Below the pieces are notes generated by a model. The model searched no databases, was not told where the DNA came from, and worked only from the letters and a program-made list of their open reading frames with translations. A program made the translations under genes and the position numbers. Positions 44,034-52,619 of a stretch of 64,000 bases of DNA are shown here, piece by piece; positions within the stretch are counted from its first letter, which is position 1, and every line of letters starts with the position of its first letter. Source of the stretch: Candidatus Aalborgicola danicus (GTDB lineage: Bacteria; Pseudomonadota; Gammaproteobacteria; Burkholderiales; Burkholderiaceae_C). Where the stretch lies: positions 1 to 64,000 of the forward strand of contig JADJBC010000060.1 in the NCBI GenBank assembly GCA_016703945.1, in the 5' to 3' direction.

Positions 44034-45350
44034 ATGAAAATTCGCAACGTTGTTCTGGCCAGTGTGCTGGCCGCTGCCGGAGCCGGCGCCTTCGCGCAGG
44101 CCAAGGAGCAATTCTTCCCGGGTCTGCCTTACCGCACCGGTCCTTACGCCCCTAACGGTGTGCCATGGGCGAACGGCTACTCCGATTACCTCAAGCTCAC
44201 CAATGCCCGTGGCGGCATCAACGGCATGAAGATCATCTATGAAGAGTGCGAGACCGGCTACGACACCGCGCGCGGCGTGGAGTGCTACGAACGCCTCAAG
44301 GGCAAGCATGGTGGCGCCACGGTGTTCCAGCCGCTGTCCACCGGTATTACCTTTGCGCTGACTGAAAAAGCCCCTGGTGACAAGATCCCGTTGATCACTG
44401 CTGGTTATGGTCGCAGCGAAAGCCAGGACGGCCTGGTTTTCAAGTGGAACTTCCCATTGGCTGGAACCTACTGGCTGGCGGCCGATGCGCTGGTCCAGAC
44501 CCTGGGTAAAAAAGAAGGTGGGATGGACAAGCTCAAGGGCAAGAAAGTCACCTTGGTGTACCACGACTCCCCATATGGCAAAGAGCCAATTCCCTTGTTG
44601 CAGGAGCGCGCCGCGCAATTGGGTTTCAACCTGCAACTGCTGCCGGTAACGGCGCCAGGCGTGGACCAAAAAGCCACCTGGCTGCAAGTGCGCCAGGCCA
44701 AGCCTGACTACGTGTTGCTGTGGGGCTGGGGCGTGATGAATTCCACCGCTTTGAAAGAGGCGCAAGCTACCGGATACCCCCGCGAAAAGATGTACGGCGT
44801 GTGGTGGTCGGGCGCGGAACCTGATGTCAAGGACGTGGGCGAAGGCGCCAAGGGCTACAACGCGGTGACCATGCAGCACGGTGCCGAGCCGCAATCTGGC
44901 GTGGTCAAGGAAATCCTGGAGAAAGTCCATGCCAAGGGCGAAGGCTCAGGTCCCAAGGAAGAAGTGGGTCAGGTGCTTTACATGCGCGGCGCCATGAGCG
45001 CGATGCTGGCCGTTGAAGGGGTGCGCCGTGCGCAGGAACGTTTTGGCAAAGGCAAGTGGATGTCGGGTGAGCAGGCCCGCTGGGGTTACGAGAACCTGGC
45101 TTTGGACCAGAAGAAGCTTGATGCCCTGGGCTTTGCTGGCGTGATGCGTCCCATCAGCACCACCTGCGCCGACCATATGGGTTCCAACTGGGCGCGCGTC
45201 CATACCTGGGACGGCAAGAAGTGGAACTTCTCGTCGGACTGGCTGCAGGCGGACGAGCAAATCCTCAAGCCCTTGGTCAAAACCACCGCTGCCAAATACG
45301 CGGCCGACAAGAAGCTGACACCGCGCACTCCAGCGGACTGCCAGAGCTAG
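44034..45350 (+). CDS. Periplasmic substrate-binding protein of the branched-chain-type ABC transporter
   Basis: The start at ATG 44034, three bases after a TTG, has a TAGGAGACTT ribosome binding site and a signal peptide MKIRNVVLASVLAAAGAGAF-AQA. The mature 418 residues form a type I periplasmic-binding fold (ITFALTEKAPGDKIPLITAG, KGKKVTLVYHDSPYGKEPIP). The ligand is unknown. The neighbouring acyl-CoA synthetase suggests an aliphatic or aromatic carboxylate rather than a branched-chain amino acid. The gene is separated from the second ATPase by a family-A repeat and a hairpin. Confidence 0.9.
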   Translation: MKIRNVVLASVLAAAGAGAFAQAKEQFFPGLPYRTGPYAPNGVPWANGYSDYLKLTNARGGINGMKIIYEECETGYDTARGVECYERLKGKHGGATVFQPLSTGITFALTEKAPGDKIPLITAGYGRSESQDGLVFKWNFPLAGTYWLAADALVQTLGKKEGGMDKLKGKKVTLVYHDSPYGKEPIPLLQERAAQLGFNLQLLPVTAPGVDQKATWLQVRQAKPDYVLLWGWGVMNSTALKEAQATGYPREKMYGVWWSGAEPDVKDVGEGAKGYNAVTMQHGAEPQSGVVKEILEKVHAKGEGSGPKEEVGQVLYMRGAMSAMLAVEGVRRAQERFGKGKWMSGEQARWGYENLALDQKKLDALGFAGVMRPISTTCADHMGSNWARVHTWDGKKWNFSSDWLQADEQILKPLVKTTAAKYAADKKLTPRTPADCQS

Positions 45351-45360
45351 AACTAGGCAC

Positions 45361-45480
45361 CCCCCCGGCTTGCCCACTGCGTGTGGCCGCTTTCCCCCTT
45401 GCAGGGGGCAACACCAGTGGCCCGGCGGAGCCGGTCCCGCGGTGTTTCTGGAAGGGGGGCTTGCTTCGCATTGCCACCCT
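45361..45480 (+). repeat. Palindromic repeat family A, copy between the binding protein and LivF-like genes
   Basis: It shares CCCACTGCGYGTGGCCGCTT, a C5/G5 hairpin (CCCCC-TTGCA-GGGGG), CAACACC and the tail GTGTTTCTGGAAGG with the copy at 46399-46595. The core architecture is the same as in fmt. It starts about 11 bases after the stop of the binding-protein gene. Confidence 0.75.
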
Positions 45481-45521
45481 ATGCAGGGTGTCGCTGTAGG
45501 GCAGGGTGGCTCTTCGGAGCC

Positions 45522-45562
45522 ACCAAATGAAAGGGTCGCGTTGCGCGGATCTTTCATTTGGT
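45522..45562 (+). promoter_or_regulatory. Hairpin in the leader of the LivF-like gene
   Basis: Perfect 12-bp arms ACCAAATGAAAG (45522-45533) and CTTTCATTTGGT (45551-45562) enclose a 17-base GC-rich loop. The right arm ends 18 bases before the ATG and close to the ribosome binding region. It could set transcript stability or translation of the second ATPase relative to the genes before it. There is no T-run, so it is not a classical terminator. Confidence 0.5.
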
Positions 45563-45580
45563 TTGAACGGAACTACCACC

Positions 45581-46393
45581 ATGAGTGAAGCGAAAAACAT
45601 TGTTCTCAACGTGAATGGCATCGAGGTCATTTACAACCACGTCATCCTGGTGCTCAAGGGCGTGTCGCTGCAGGTGCCGGAGGGCGGCATTGTGGCCATT
45701 CTGGGGGGTAACGGTGCGGGCAAGACGACCACGCTGCGAGCGGTATCCAATCTGTTAGCCGGAGAGCGTGGCGCGGTTACCAAGGGATCCATCGAGCTGC
45801 GCGGTGAGCGGATTGAAAACCTGTCACCTGCTGACCTGGTGCAGCGTGGCGTGGTGCAAGTCATGGAGGGCCGGCATTGTTTTGCCCACCTGACCATCGA
45901 AGAGAATCTGCTGACTGGTGGCTACACGCGCAAAAGCAAGGTCGAAGTCGCCGCCAACCTGGAAAAGGTCTATAACTACTTCCCCCGTCTGAAAACCCGG
46001 CGCAGCAGTCAGGCTGCCTACACCTCGGGGGGCGAGCAGCAGATGTGCGCCATTGGTCGCGCGCTGATGGCCAACCCCAGCATGGTGTTGCTTGACGAGC
46101 CCTCCATGGGCCTGGCCCCCCAGATTGTTGAAGAGGTGTTCGAGATTGTGAAAGACCTCAATGTCAAGGAAAAAGTGACCTTCCTGCTGGCCGAACAGAA
46201 CACCAACATGGCCCTGAAGTACGCCGATTACGGTTACATCATGGAGTCTGGTCGCGTGGTGATGGACGGCGCTGCGGCTTACCTGCGCACCAACGAGGAT
46301 GTGAAGGAGTTCTACCTCGGCATGGGCGGCGGCGAGCGCAAGAGCTTCAAGGACGTCAAGAGTTACAAACGCCGCAAGCGCTGGCTTGCATGA
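45581..46393 (+). CDS. LivF-like branched-chain-type ABC transporter ATP-binding protein
   Basis: The second ATPase subunit starts at ATG 45581 (MSEAKNIVLNVNGIEVIYNH) and has 270 residues. Walker A is GGNGAGKTT, the signature is YTSGGEQQMCAIGRAL and Walker B is MVLLDEPSMGL. A frame open further upstream crosses the hairpin and is not used. The C-terminal tail GGGERKSFKDVKSYKRRKRW is basic and typical of this group. Together with the three upstream genes it completes a five-part importer. Confidence 0.92.
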   Translation: MSEAKNIVLNVNGIEVIYNHVILVLKGVSLQVPEGGIVAILGGNGAGKTTTLRAVSNLLAGERGAVTKGSIELRGERIENLSPADLVQRGVVQVMEGRHCFAHLTIEENLLTGGYTRKSKVEVAANLEKVYNYFPRLKTRRSSQAAYTSGGEQQMCAIGRALMANPSMVLLDEPSMGLAPQIVEEVFEIVKDLNVKEKVTFLLAEQNTNMALKYADYGYIMESGRVVMDGAAAYLRTNEDVKEFYLGMGGGERKSFKDVKSYKRRKRWLA

Positions 46394-46398
46394 CGAAC

Positions 46399-46595
46399 AC
46401 CCCCCGGCTAACCCACTGCGCGTGGCCGCTTCACGTGCCAGCCGCCGGGGGGCTCTTCGGCGTCAAGCCTGCGCAGGCAGGCTCGGAGCCACTGGCCTCA
46501 GCCCCTTGCAGGGGGCAACACCGGTGGGCCGGCAGAGCCGGTTCCACGGTGTTTCTGGAAGGGCGGCTTGCTGCGCATTGCCGCCAGGATACAAA
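46399..46595 (+). repeat. Palindromic repeat family A, copy between the LivF-like and CoA ligase genes
   Basis: It shares most of the sequence at 45361-45480 in the same order: CCCCCGGCT, CCCACTGCGCGTGGCCGCTT, CCCCTTGCAGGGGGCAACACC and GTGTTTCTGGAAGGGCGGCT. About 75 extra bases in the middle include CCTGCGCAGGCAGG. It fills the gap between two genes. Confidence 0.75.
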
Positions 46596-46611
46596 CTAGG
46601 AGGATGCGCTC

Positions 46612-47871
46612 GTGATTGATTTTTTCGACTTGTTGGAAACCCGCTCTTCTGCCGAGCGCGAAGCGGCGTTGCTTGCCGCATTGCCGGCGCAGATCGCACA
46701 TGCCCAGAGCCGCAGTGCCGCATTTGGGCAGATTTTGCAGGGTGTCGATGCTGCCAGCATCACCAGCCGTGCGGCGCTGGCACAGCTGCCGGTCACGCGT
46801 AAAGGCGAGTTGCAGGCGCTGCAGCAGGCCTCACGCGAGCAAAAGGTCGGTGGCAATGTCTTTGGCGGCTTCAGTGCCGTGGGTTTTGGTGCCACCATGC
46901 CCCGCGTATTTGCCAGCCCAGGCCCGATTTACGAACCCGAAGGCACGGCGCGTGACTACTGGCGCATGGCGCGCGCCATCTACGCCGCTGGGTTTCGTGC
47001 CGGTGAGTTGATCCACAACAGCTTCAGCTACCACTTCGTGCCGGCCGGATCGATGATGGAGACCGGCGCCCATGCCATAGGCTGCACCGTGTTCCCTGGC
47101 GGTACCGGACAGACCGAGCAGCAAGTGCTGGCGATGCGCGACCTGCAACCTGCGGGCTACATTGGCACGCCAAGTTTTCTGAAAATCATTGTGGAAAAAG
47201 CGGCCGAGCTGGGAGTGGGTTTGCCCAGTCTCACCAAGGCCATGTTTGGGGGCGAGGCCTTTCCGCCCAGTCTGCGCGACTGGTTTCTGGAGCGGGGCAT
47301 AACCGGTTACCAGTGTTACGCCACAGCGGACCTGGGGCTGATTGCCTACGAGACGTCGGCCCGTGAGGGACTGGTGCTGGATGAACACGTGATCGTTGAA
47401 ATTGTGCGGCCCGGTACCGGGGACCCGGTGGCTGAAGGCGAAGTGGGTGAGCTGGTGGTGACCACCCTGAATCCCGACTACCCGCTGATTCGCTTTGGCA
47501 CGGGGGATTTGTCGGCGGTATTGCCGGGCCACTGCCCCACCGGACGCACCAATGTGCGCATCAAGGGCTGGATGGGCCGTGCGGACCAGACCACCAAGAT
47601 TCGCGGCATGTTTGTGCATCCCAAGCAGGTCGACGAAATCGTCAAACGATTTGCCGAAGTGGCGCGTGCGCGCTTGGTCGTCAGTGGTGAAATGGCCAAC
47701 GATACGATGCTCTTGCGGGTCGAGGCCAGTGAGGGTGTCGACAACCTGGGTGCACGGATTGAGGAAGCCATCCGTGATGTCACCAAACTGCGCGGCCAGG
47801 TTGAAATCTGCTCTCCGGGCACCTTGCCCAACGACGGTAAGGTGATCGAGGACGCGCGCAGCTACAAATAG
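46612..47871 (+). CDS. Phenylacetate-CoA-ligase-like AMP-binding protein
   Basis: This adenylate-forming enzyme has 419 residues, starting at GTG 46612 with an AGGAGG ribosome binding site 8 bases upstream. It resembles the PaaK branch: no classical SGTTG loop, but a conserved MFGGEAFPPSLRDWF, the adenylate contact QCYATADLGLIAYE, and a C-terminal hinge WMGRADQTTKIRGMFVHP. The substrate could be phenylacetate or another aryl or alkyl acid. Its position directly after the ABC transporter suggests it works on the same imported acid. The first CoA ligase of the cluster belongs to a different subfamily. Confidence 0.85.
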   Translation: MIDFFDLLETRSSAEREAALLAALPAQIAHAQSRSAAFGQILQGVDAASITSRAALAQLPVTRKGELQALQQASREQKVGGNVFGGFSAVGFGATMPRVFASPGPIYEPEGTARDYWRMARAIYAAGFRAGELIHNSFSYHFVPAGSMMETGAHAIGCTVFPGGTGQTEQQVLAMRDLQPAGYIGTPSFLKIIVEKAAELGVGLPSLTKAMFGGEAFPPSLRDWFLERGITGYQCYATADLGLIAYETSAREGLVLDEHVIVEIVRPGTGDPVAEGEVGELVVTTLNPDYPLIRFGTGDLSAVLPGHCPTGRTNVRIKGWMGRADQTTKIRGMFVHPKQVDEIVKRFAEVARARLVVSGEMANDTMLLRVEASEGVDNLGARIEEAIRDVTKLRGQVEICSPGTLPNDGKVIEDARSYK

Positions 47872-47971
47872 CCCTGCGGGTTGTGAGGTGGGAGAAGGGT
47901 ATTGGTAGTTTTCTGGATGGCAATTCGGTAGGCTGTTGGTAGTCTCTGAAAACTTAACCCGAGGAAGACCC

Positions 47972-48943
47972 ATGAAAAAACTACTTGTCGTTGCCGCCGC
48001 CGTAACCAGCCTGTTTGCCTACGCGGACACCTACCCGTCGAAACCGATTTCCATCGTGGTGCCGTTCTCAGCCGGCGGGCCCACCGACCGCGTCGCACGC
48101 GACTTGGCAGAGGCGCTGCGCAAGCCTTTGGGCGGGGTCAGTATTCTGGTTGACAACGCGGCGGGTGCTGGCGGCTCCATTGGTGCCAACAAGGTGGCCA
48201 AGGCCACACCGGACGGTTACACCCTGCTGTTGCACCACATCAGCATGGCCACCATGCCCACGCTGGTGCGCAATATTCCGTTCAAGGTAGAGACCGATTT
48301 TGAGTACATCGGCATGGTCAACGATGTGCCCATGACCCTGATCGGTCGGCCCAGTCTGCCCGCCAAGAACTACAAAGAATTGACTACCTGGATTGGCCAG
48401 AACAAGGGCAAGATCAACCTGGGAAACGCCGGTGTGGGCTCGGCCTCGCACCTGTGTGGCCTGATGTTCCAAACGGCCCTTGGCGTGGACATGACAACCG
48501 TTCCTTACAAGGGAACGGCGCCGGCCATGACCGACCTGATTGGTGGCCAGATCGACTTTATGTGTGACCAGACCACCAACACGTCCACGCAGATTGAGGC
48601 CAAAAAAGTCCAGGCTTATGCAGTGACAACGGCCAAACCGCTGACCACACCGGCCCTGAAAGACCTGCCAACCTTGCAAGACATGGGGCTGAAGGGTTTT
48701 GAAGTGACGATCTGGCATGGGCTGTACGCACCCAAAGGCACCCCTGCCGATGTCGTGGCCAAGATCAATGCTGCGCTGAAAGTGGCGCTCAAAGATGCTG
48801 ACTTCATCAAGAAACAAGAAGGATTGGGTGCTGTGGTGGTCACCGACAAACGCATAGAGCCCGCCGAACACAAGAAATTTGTTGCAGCCGAGATCGCCAA
48901 GTGGAGCCCGATCCTGAAGGCCGCAGGCGTCTACGCCGACTAG
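47972..48943 (+). CDS. Bug-family (tripartite tricarboxylate type) periplasmic receptor
   Basis: The 323-residue protein starts at ATG 47972 after a CGAGGAAG ribosome binding site and has the signal peptide MKKLLVVAAAVTSLFAYA. The family motif IVVPFSAGGPTDRVAR and the TAPAMTDLIGGQIDFMCDQT region are clear. Bug receptors bind carboxylates in the periplasm and are massively duplicated in Burkholderiales, mostly without their TctA/TctB membrane partners, which are absent here too. The ligand is unknown. Confidence 0.93.
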   Translation: MKKLLVVAAAVTSLFAYADTYPSKPISIVVPFSAGGPTDRVARDLAEALRKPLGGVSILVDNAAGAGGSIGANKVAKATPDGYTLLLHHISMATMPTLVRNIPFKVETDFEYIGMVNDVPMTLIGRPSLPAKNYKELTTWIGQNKGKINLGNAGVGSASHLCGLMFQTALGVDMTTVPYKGTAPAMTDLIGGQIDFMCDQTTNTSTQIEAKKVQAYAVTTAKPLTTPALKDLPTLQDMGLKGFEVTIWHGLYAPKGTPADVVAKINAALKVALKDADFIKKQEGLGAVVVTDKRIEPAEHKKFVAAEIAKWSPILKAAGVYAD

Positions 48944-48951
48944 ACCTTAGG

Positions 48952-49014
48952 TGAGCGCCCAACTCGCCGCGCGGGCCGCCCCAAGGCGAGTTAGCCCCCT
49001 TGGGCGCACGATCG
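48952..49014 (-). repeat. Palindromic repeat family A, minus-strand copy
   Basis: On the minus strand AAGGGGGCTAACTCGCC-TTGG-GGCGGCCCGCGCGGCG matches the fmt copy (GAGGGGGCTCTCGCGCCTAG ... GGCGGCCCGTCGGCG), with similar spacing and the end GCGCTCAC. It sits between the Bug receptor and the DUF1840 gene, which converge. Confidence 0.7.
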
Positions 49015-49016
49015 AT

Positions 49017-49349
49017 TCAGACGCCCCAGACGATGTCCTTTTCGGCGGCGTGGCAGCGTTTGAGCATGTCGATGAAGGGCACGGCACGCTGGCGCAGGGA
49101 TACGACATCCGAGCGGGGCAGGACCTGACCTTCGGCTTGGGCTTGCGCCAGACGTTGCTGCAACGCAGCCTCGTCCTGCGCGATGGCCTGTTCCAAGGCG
49201 GCCACGGCGGCGGGCATGTCCGATGGCTGCAGGATGCCCTGGCGCAGCGATTCCGCATCGTTTTTGCCGATCAACGTCAGAATTTGACGCCCATTGGGCT
49301 CCAACATGATCAGGTCGGCGGTGACTTTGGATTTGAATTTGTATAGCAT
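49017..49349 (-). CDS. DUF1840-family protein
   Basis: The 110-residue protein begins MLYKFKSKVTADLIMLEPNG, the start seen across this betaproteobacterial family, so ATG 49349 is preferred over the one three codons upstream. It has an Ala/Gln-rich helix (AAVALEQAIAQDEAALQQRL) and a conserved end (VPFIDMLKRCHAAEKDIVWGV). The function is unknown. It is cytoplasmic by sequence. The next gene upstream is divergent. Confidence 0.9.
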   Translation of the reverse strand: MLYKFKSKVTADLIMLEPNGRQILTLIGKNDAESLRQGILQPSDMPAAVAALEQAIAQDEAALQQRLAQAQAEGQVLPRSDVVSLRQRAVPFIDMLKRCHAAEKDIVWGV

Positions 49350-49403
49350 GGTGGGCACAGACTATCACGTACTCACAAAATACACTGGTTTAGGAGAGCG
49401 GCA

Positions 49404-49730
49404 TTGGCAAACCTTCATATTCGGCGCGAACATTCCCTCAGCTTGGCGCAGGCACGCAAAATTGCGCTGAAGTGGGCGCAACAGGTGGAGGCCGAGTTCG
49501 GCATGCAGTGCAGTTATGAAGAAGGTGCCAAAGAAGACCGCGTGAGTTTTACGCGCTCCGGAGTCAACGGGGTTTTGCACGTGACCGGGGACCATTTCGA
49601 TCTGGACGCCAAACTGGGGTTTTTGCTGGGGGCCTTCAAAGGTCGTATTGAGGCGGAAATTGTCAAGAACCTCGATGACCTGTTGGCACCCAAACCAGCC
49701 GCCAAAAAGGCCGCGGCCAAAAAACAATAG
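49404..49730 (+). CDS. Polyhydroxyalkanoic acid system family protein
   Basis: The 108-residue protein starts at TTG 49404 (MANLHIRREHSLSLAQARKI) after a TTTAGGAGAGCG ribosome binding site. The family is found near PHA genes and has an alternating beta fold (VSFTRSGVNGVLHVTGDHFD). A Lys/Ala-rich tail (PAAKKAAAKKQ) could bind granules or nucleic acid. Its exact role is not known. The stop codon lies within the terminator stem that follows. Confidence 0.85.
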   Translation: MANLHIRREHSLSLAQARKIALKWAQQVEAEFGMQCSYEEGAKEDRVSFTRSGVNGVLHVTGDHFDLDAKLGFLLGAFKGRIEAEIVKNLDDLLAPKPAAKKAAAKKQ

Positions 49731-49754
49731 CGCCTAGAAGGCGCTATTGTTTTG
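49725..49754 (+). terminator. Rho-independent terminator of the PHA-system gene
   Basis: The perfect 10-bp stem CAATAGCGCC, loop TAGAA, GGCGCTATTG is followed by TTTT. The stop codon TAG of the gene (49728-49730) lies inside the left arm. Confidence 0.85.
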
Positions 49755-49794
49755 GTAGCTGCTCACGCAGCTAATGCGGGGGCTGACGCCCTGT

Positions 49795-50049
49795 TTAGCT
49801 CAAAGATTCGATCAGATCCACGTACTGTTGCATGGCATCTTTGGTGCTCGTGCCTTTGAGGCCGTTCCAGGCATCCCATTTGGCGCGACCCACCATGTCG
49901 ACGAATCCCGGTTTTTTCTCCGTGTTGTCGCCGGTACTCGCTTGTTTGTACAGCGCGTAGATCTTTAACAAGGTTGCGTTGTCGGGACGCTCTGTCAAAT
50001 TCTTGGAATTGGCGACGGCAGCTTCGAATTGTTTTTTCAGATCGGCCAT
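49795..50049 (-). CDS. Acyl-CoA-binding protein
   Basis: This small cytosolic protein binds long-chain acyl-CoA. The 84-residue sequence has the four-helix ACBP pattern: LKKQFEAAVANSKNLTERPD, LLKIYALYKQASTGDN and the family Lys/Trp segment MVGRAKWDAWNGLKGTSTKD. It is convergent with the PHA-system gene and divergent from the wax ester synthase. The location suggests acyl-CoA traffic into storage lipid. Confidence 0.95.
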   Translation of the reverse strand: MADLKKQFEAAVANSKNLTERPDNATLLKIYALYKQASTGDNTEKKPGFVDMVGRAKWDAWNGLKGTSTKDAMQQYVDLIESLS

Positions 50050-50193
50050 GGGTTTCTCCGGTAGGTTGGGTTGCTCAGGACTGGGTATCTTACGGTGCGA
50101 TTTCCAAAGAGAATAGTACCGCAGCCCAAATCACCCAGGGCAGCCAGTATCCTGCCGGATTGGGGTCCCCCGGTTTCGTCTTTTGGAGTTCCT

Positions 50194-51747
50194 ATGGTTA
50201 CGCGAGTCAAGGCCAGCAAGCGCAGCGCGGCGGCAAGCGCTGCGCCGCAGAGCCACACCCATCCGGACGACTGGAGCCATGCGGTCGCCGGTGTGTTGGG
50301 GCTGCATGGTGAGCGCATGAGCAAGGTGGATACCGCCTGGTTGCGCATGGACACCGCGTCCAACCTGATGATGATTGTGGGCGTGTGGGTCCTCAAGCCG
50401 GGAATCCGTTACCAGGACCTGCGCCAGCGTGTGCAAGAACGATTGTTGAAGTACCCACGCTTTGTGCAATGCGCAGTGGAAGATGCGGCGGGTGCCAGCT
50501 GGGCAGCGGACCCAACGTTTGATCTGGACAACCACCTGATCATTGAAAAACTGCCGCGCAAACCCGCTGGACGCGCCCAGGATGCCCTGCAAGACCGTTT
50601 GGCGGAGCTGACCATGCAGCCGCTGGACAAACGGCATCCCCTGTGGCAGTTTCATTTGGTTGAACACTACAACGGAGGGTCTGCCTTGATGGTGCGCATC
50701 CACCATTGCATCGCTGACGGCATCGCCCTGATTGCGGTAACCCAGTCCCTGATGGATGGTGGCGCACCGCCTCCCGAGCCACACCGGCATCCACCGCACC
50801 ATGACGGTGTGGCGGGCGCTGAAGAGTGGCTGGCCGACGCCGTGCTCAAGCCCTTCACCAACATGACCGTCAAGGCCCTGACCGCAGCTGGCGAGGGTGT
50901 GGCCCAATCGCTGGGCTTGCTGATGGAGCCACAAAAGGGTGTTGAAAGGGGTGTGCACGGTTCTGTGGACATGGCCAAATTGGCTTTTCACGGGCTCGCC
51001 GACATGGCATCGCTGGCACTCATGCCAGACGATTCACCAACCCGGCTAAAAGGAATTCCGGGCCACGCCAAACATGTGGCTTGGTGCCCGCCTATCCCGC
51101 TGGCGGAGGTCAAGGCGGTTGGCAAGGCACTGCATTGCTCGATCAATGACGTATTGCTGAGTTGCGTTGCCGGTGCCATCGGCGAATACCTCCGGTCCCA
51201 TGGCGACGCCACCACGGATCAGGAAATTCGCGTGATGGTGCCCGTCAATCTACGCGACATGGACAAGGCCTACCAACTGGGCAACCAGTTCGGCCTGGCA
51301 CCGCTGGTGTTGCCCATTGGCATGGACAATCCGATCGAACGTTTGTACGAGATCCGCCGGCGTATGCGGGGGCTCAAAGGCAGTCTGCAGCCTTTGCTGG
51401 CGTTTGGCCTATTGGCGGTCGCTGGTTTGTTGGTGAAGCCCTTGCAGGACACCATGTTGGGGTTGTTCTCCAGGAAAACGACCGCCATCATGACCAACGT
51501 CCCTGGCCCCCGGGAGAAGATGAAGTTGTGCGGCGCTACCGTAGAAGAGGCCCTGTTCTGGGTGCCCCAGAGCGGGACCGTGGGTCTGGGCGTGTCGATC
51601 CTGAGTTACGGCGGTGGTGTGCAGTTTGGTGTGGTGTCGGATTCGGGCCTTTGCCCGGACCCCCAAAACATCATTGACCGATTCGAACCCGAATTCGCAA
51701 AGCTCTCGCTGGTGACCTTGATGCTGCCCTGGGGAGAAGGCGGATAA
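50194..51747 (+). CDS. Wax ester synthase / diacylglycerol acyltransferase (WS/DGAT)
   Basis: The enzyme esterifies acyl-CoA to fatty alcohols or diacylglycerol to form storage neutral lipid. The start at ATG 50194 follows TTTTGGAGTTCCT. The 517-residue protein has the catalytic motif HHCIADG, normally written HHxxxDG, at about residue 170. It also has the C-terminal WS/DGAT domain features NVPGPREKMKLCG and VPQSGTVGLGVSILSYGG. The acyl-CoA-binding protein gene upstream and the patatin and phasin genes downstream fit a lipid and PHA storage locus. Whether the product is wax ester or triacylglycerol cannot be told. Confidence 0.93.
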   Translation: MVTRVKASKRSAAASAAPQSHTHPDDWSHAVAGVLGLHGERMSKVDTAWLRMDTASNLMMIVGVWVLKPGIRYQDLRQRVQERLLKYPRFVQCAVEDAAGASWAADPTFDLDNHLIIEKLPRKPAGRAQDALQDRLAELTMQPLDKRHPLWQFHLVEHYNGGSALMVRIHHCIADGIALIAVTQSLMDGGAPPPEPHRHPPHHDGVAGAEEWLADAVLKPFTNMTVKALTAAGEGVAQSLGLLMEPQKGVERGVHGSVDMAKLAFHGLADMASLALMPDDSPTRLKGIPGHAKHVAWCPPIPLAEVKAVGKALHCSINDVLLSCVAGAIGEYLRSHGDATTDQEIRVMVPVNLRDMDKAYQLGNQFGLAPLVLPIGMDNPIERLYEIRRRMRGLKGSLQPLLAFGLLAVAGLLVKPLQDTMLGLFSRKTTAIMTNVPGPREKMKLCGATVEEALFWVPQSGTVGLGVSILSYGGGVQFGVVSDSGLCPDPQNIIDRFEPEFAKLSLVTLMLPWGEGG

Positions 51748-51770
51748 AGGCCAGCGAACCACACAACTCT

Positions 51771-52544
51771 CTAGCTGGCCAGTTCCGTCTGCGCCATTTC
51801 CACGTCCAGGTGTTCCATGGCATCGAATGCGCGCATAGCGGCCGCCTGTTCGTAGTACCGCGTGGCCTCGCGCAGCCGCTTGTCGCCTTCCAATATGACC
51901 AACGCGTTTGCATATTCGACTCGGGCGTTGGCGGATTGTGGTGTCAGGCTGAGTGCTTTCTCAAACAAATTGAGGCAGGTTTCCTTTTTTGCGCCATAGG
52001 TCATATTGGCAATCAGGGTTCCGACCTTGTCGATCACATCGGCGTGGAATGCTCCGAGCGCAATGTGGGCATCGGCATGGCGCGGTTGTAGCACGATGGC
52101 CTTTTCCAAGGCCGACTTCACGCGTCCACCCAGTCCTTGAGCCAAGGCTTTTGCCACACTGATGCCCTGGCTATAGTGGCCCAGGGCGTAGGCGTACCAG
52201 TAAAACGCATTGGCATTGTCTGGTTCGGCCGCCGCCAGGGCGCCAGCACGCTCCGCGACATCCTGAAACAGGGACAGGCGATTTCTTTCCTTGGGCTCCA
52301 GATAATTGGCGTAAATACAGGTTGCCTTGTTTGTCACCGAGGCGCCGCGCAGCCCTGCCAGGGCCCCCAGTTCGGAAGCCTGCTGAAACTCTCCCCGGTG
52401 GAAGTGAACCCAGGCCTGCAAAACCTGTTCATCATCGGGCAGGGGTTCCTGATCGCCCGCATGCAACTGGCTCCAATATTTCTTGACGCTATGCGCATCA
52501 AAAGGGTAGGCATCACGACAGCTGAAGGCAGTCCAAGTGGCCAC
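51771..52544 (-). CDS. Tetratricopeptide-repeat protein
   Basis: The 257-residue protein starts at GTG 52544 (MATWTAFSCRDAYPFDAHSV) with GAGGAG upstream. Helical repeats are visible: PLPDDEQVLQAWVHFHRGEF, AAAEPDNANAFYWYAYALGH, LQPRHADAHIALGAFHADVI and LTPQSANARVEYANALVILE. There is no signal peptide, so it is probably a cytoplasmic scaffold. It is convergent with the WS/DGAT gene, and its partner is not evident. Confidence 0.8.
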   Translation of the reverse strand: MATWTAFSCRDAYPFDAHSVKKYWSQLHAGDQEPLPDDEQVLQAWVHFHRGEFQQASELGALAGLRGASVTNKATCIYANYLEPKERNRLSLFQDVAERAGALAAAEPDNANAFYWYAYALGHYSQGISVAKALAQGLGGRVKSALEKAIVLQPRHADAHIALGAFHADVIDKVGTLIANMTYGAKKETCLNLFEKALSLTPQSANARVEYANALVILEGDKRLREATRYYEQAAAMRAFDAMEHLDVEMAQTELAS

Positions 52545-52619
52545 GGTGCGTCTCCTCGGTGAATCGTTGTTTGCCTGCTGCGCCGTGCGCGCCGCGGCAG
52601 TTTGTTATGGTGTGCTCGC

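Noticed and set aside
48952..49014. Terminator for the convergent Bug and DUF1840 genes
   Set aside because: No T-run follows the stems, and the sequence matches repeat family A better; a termination role is possible but not shown.
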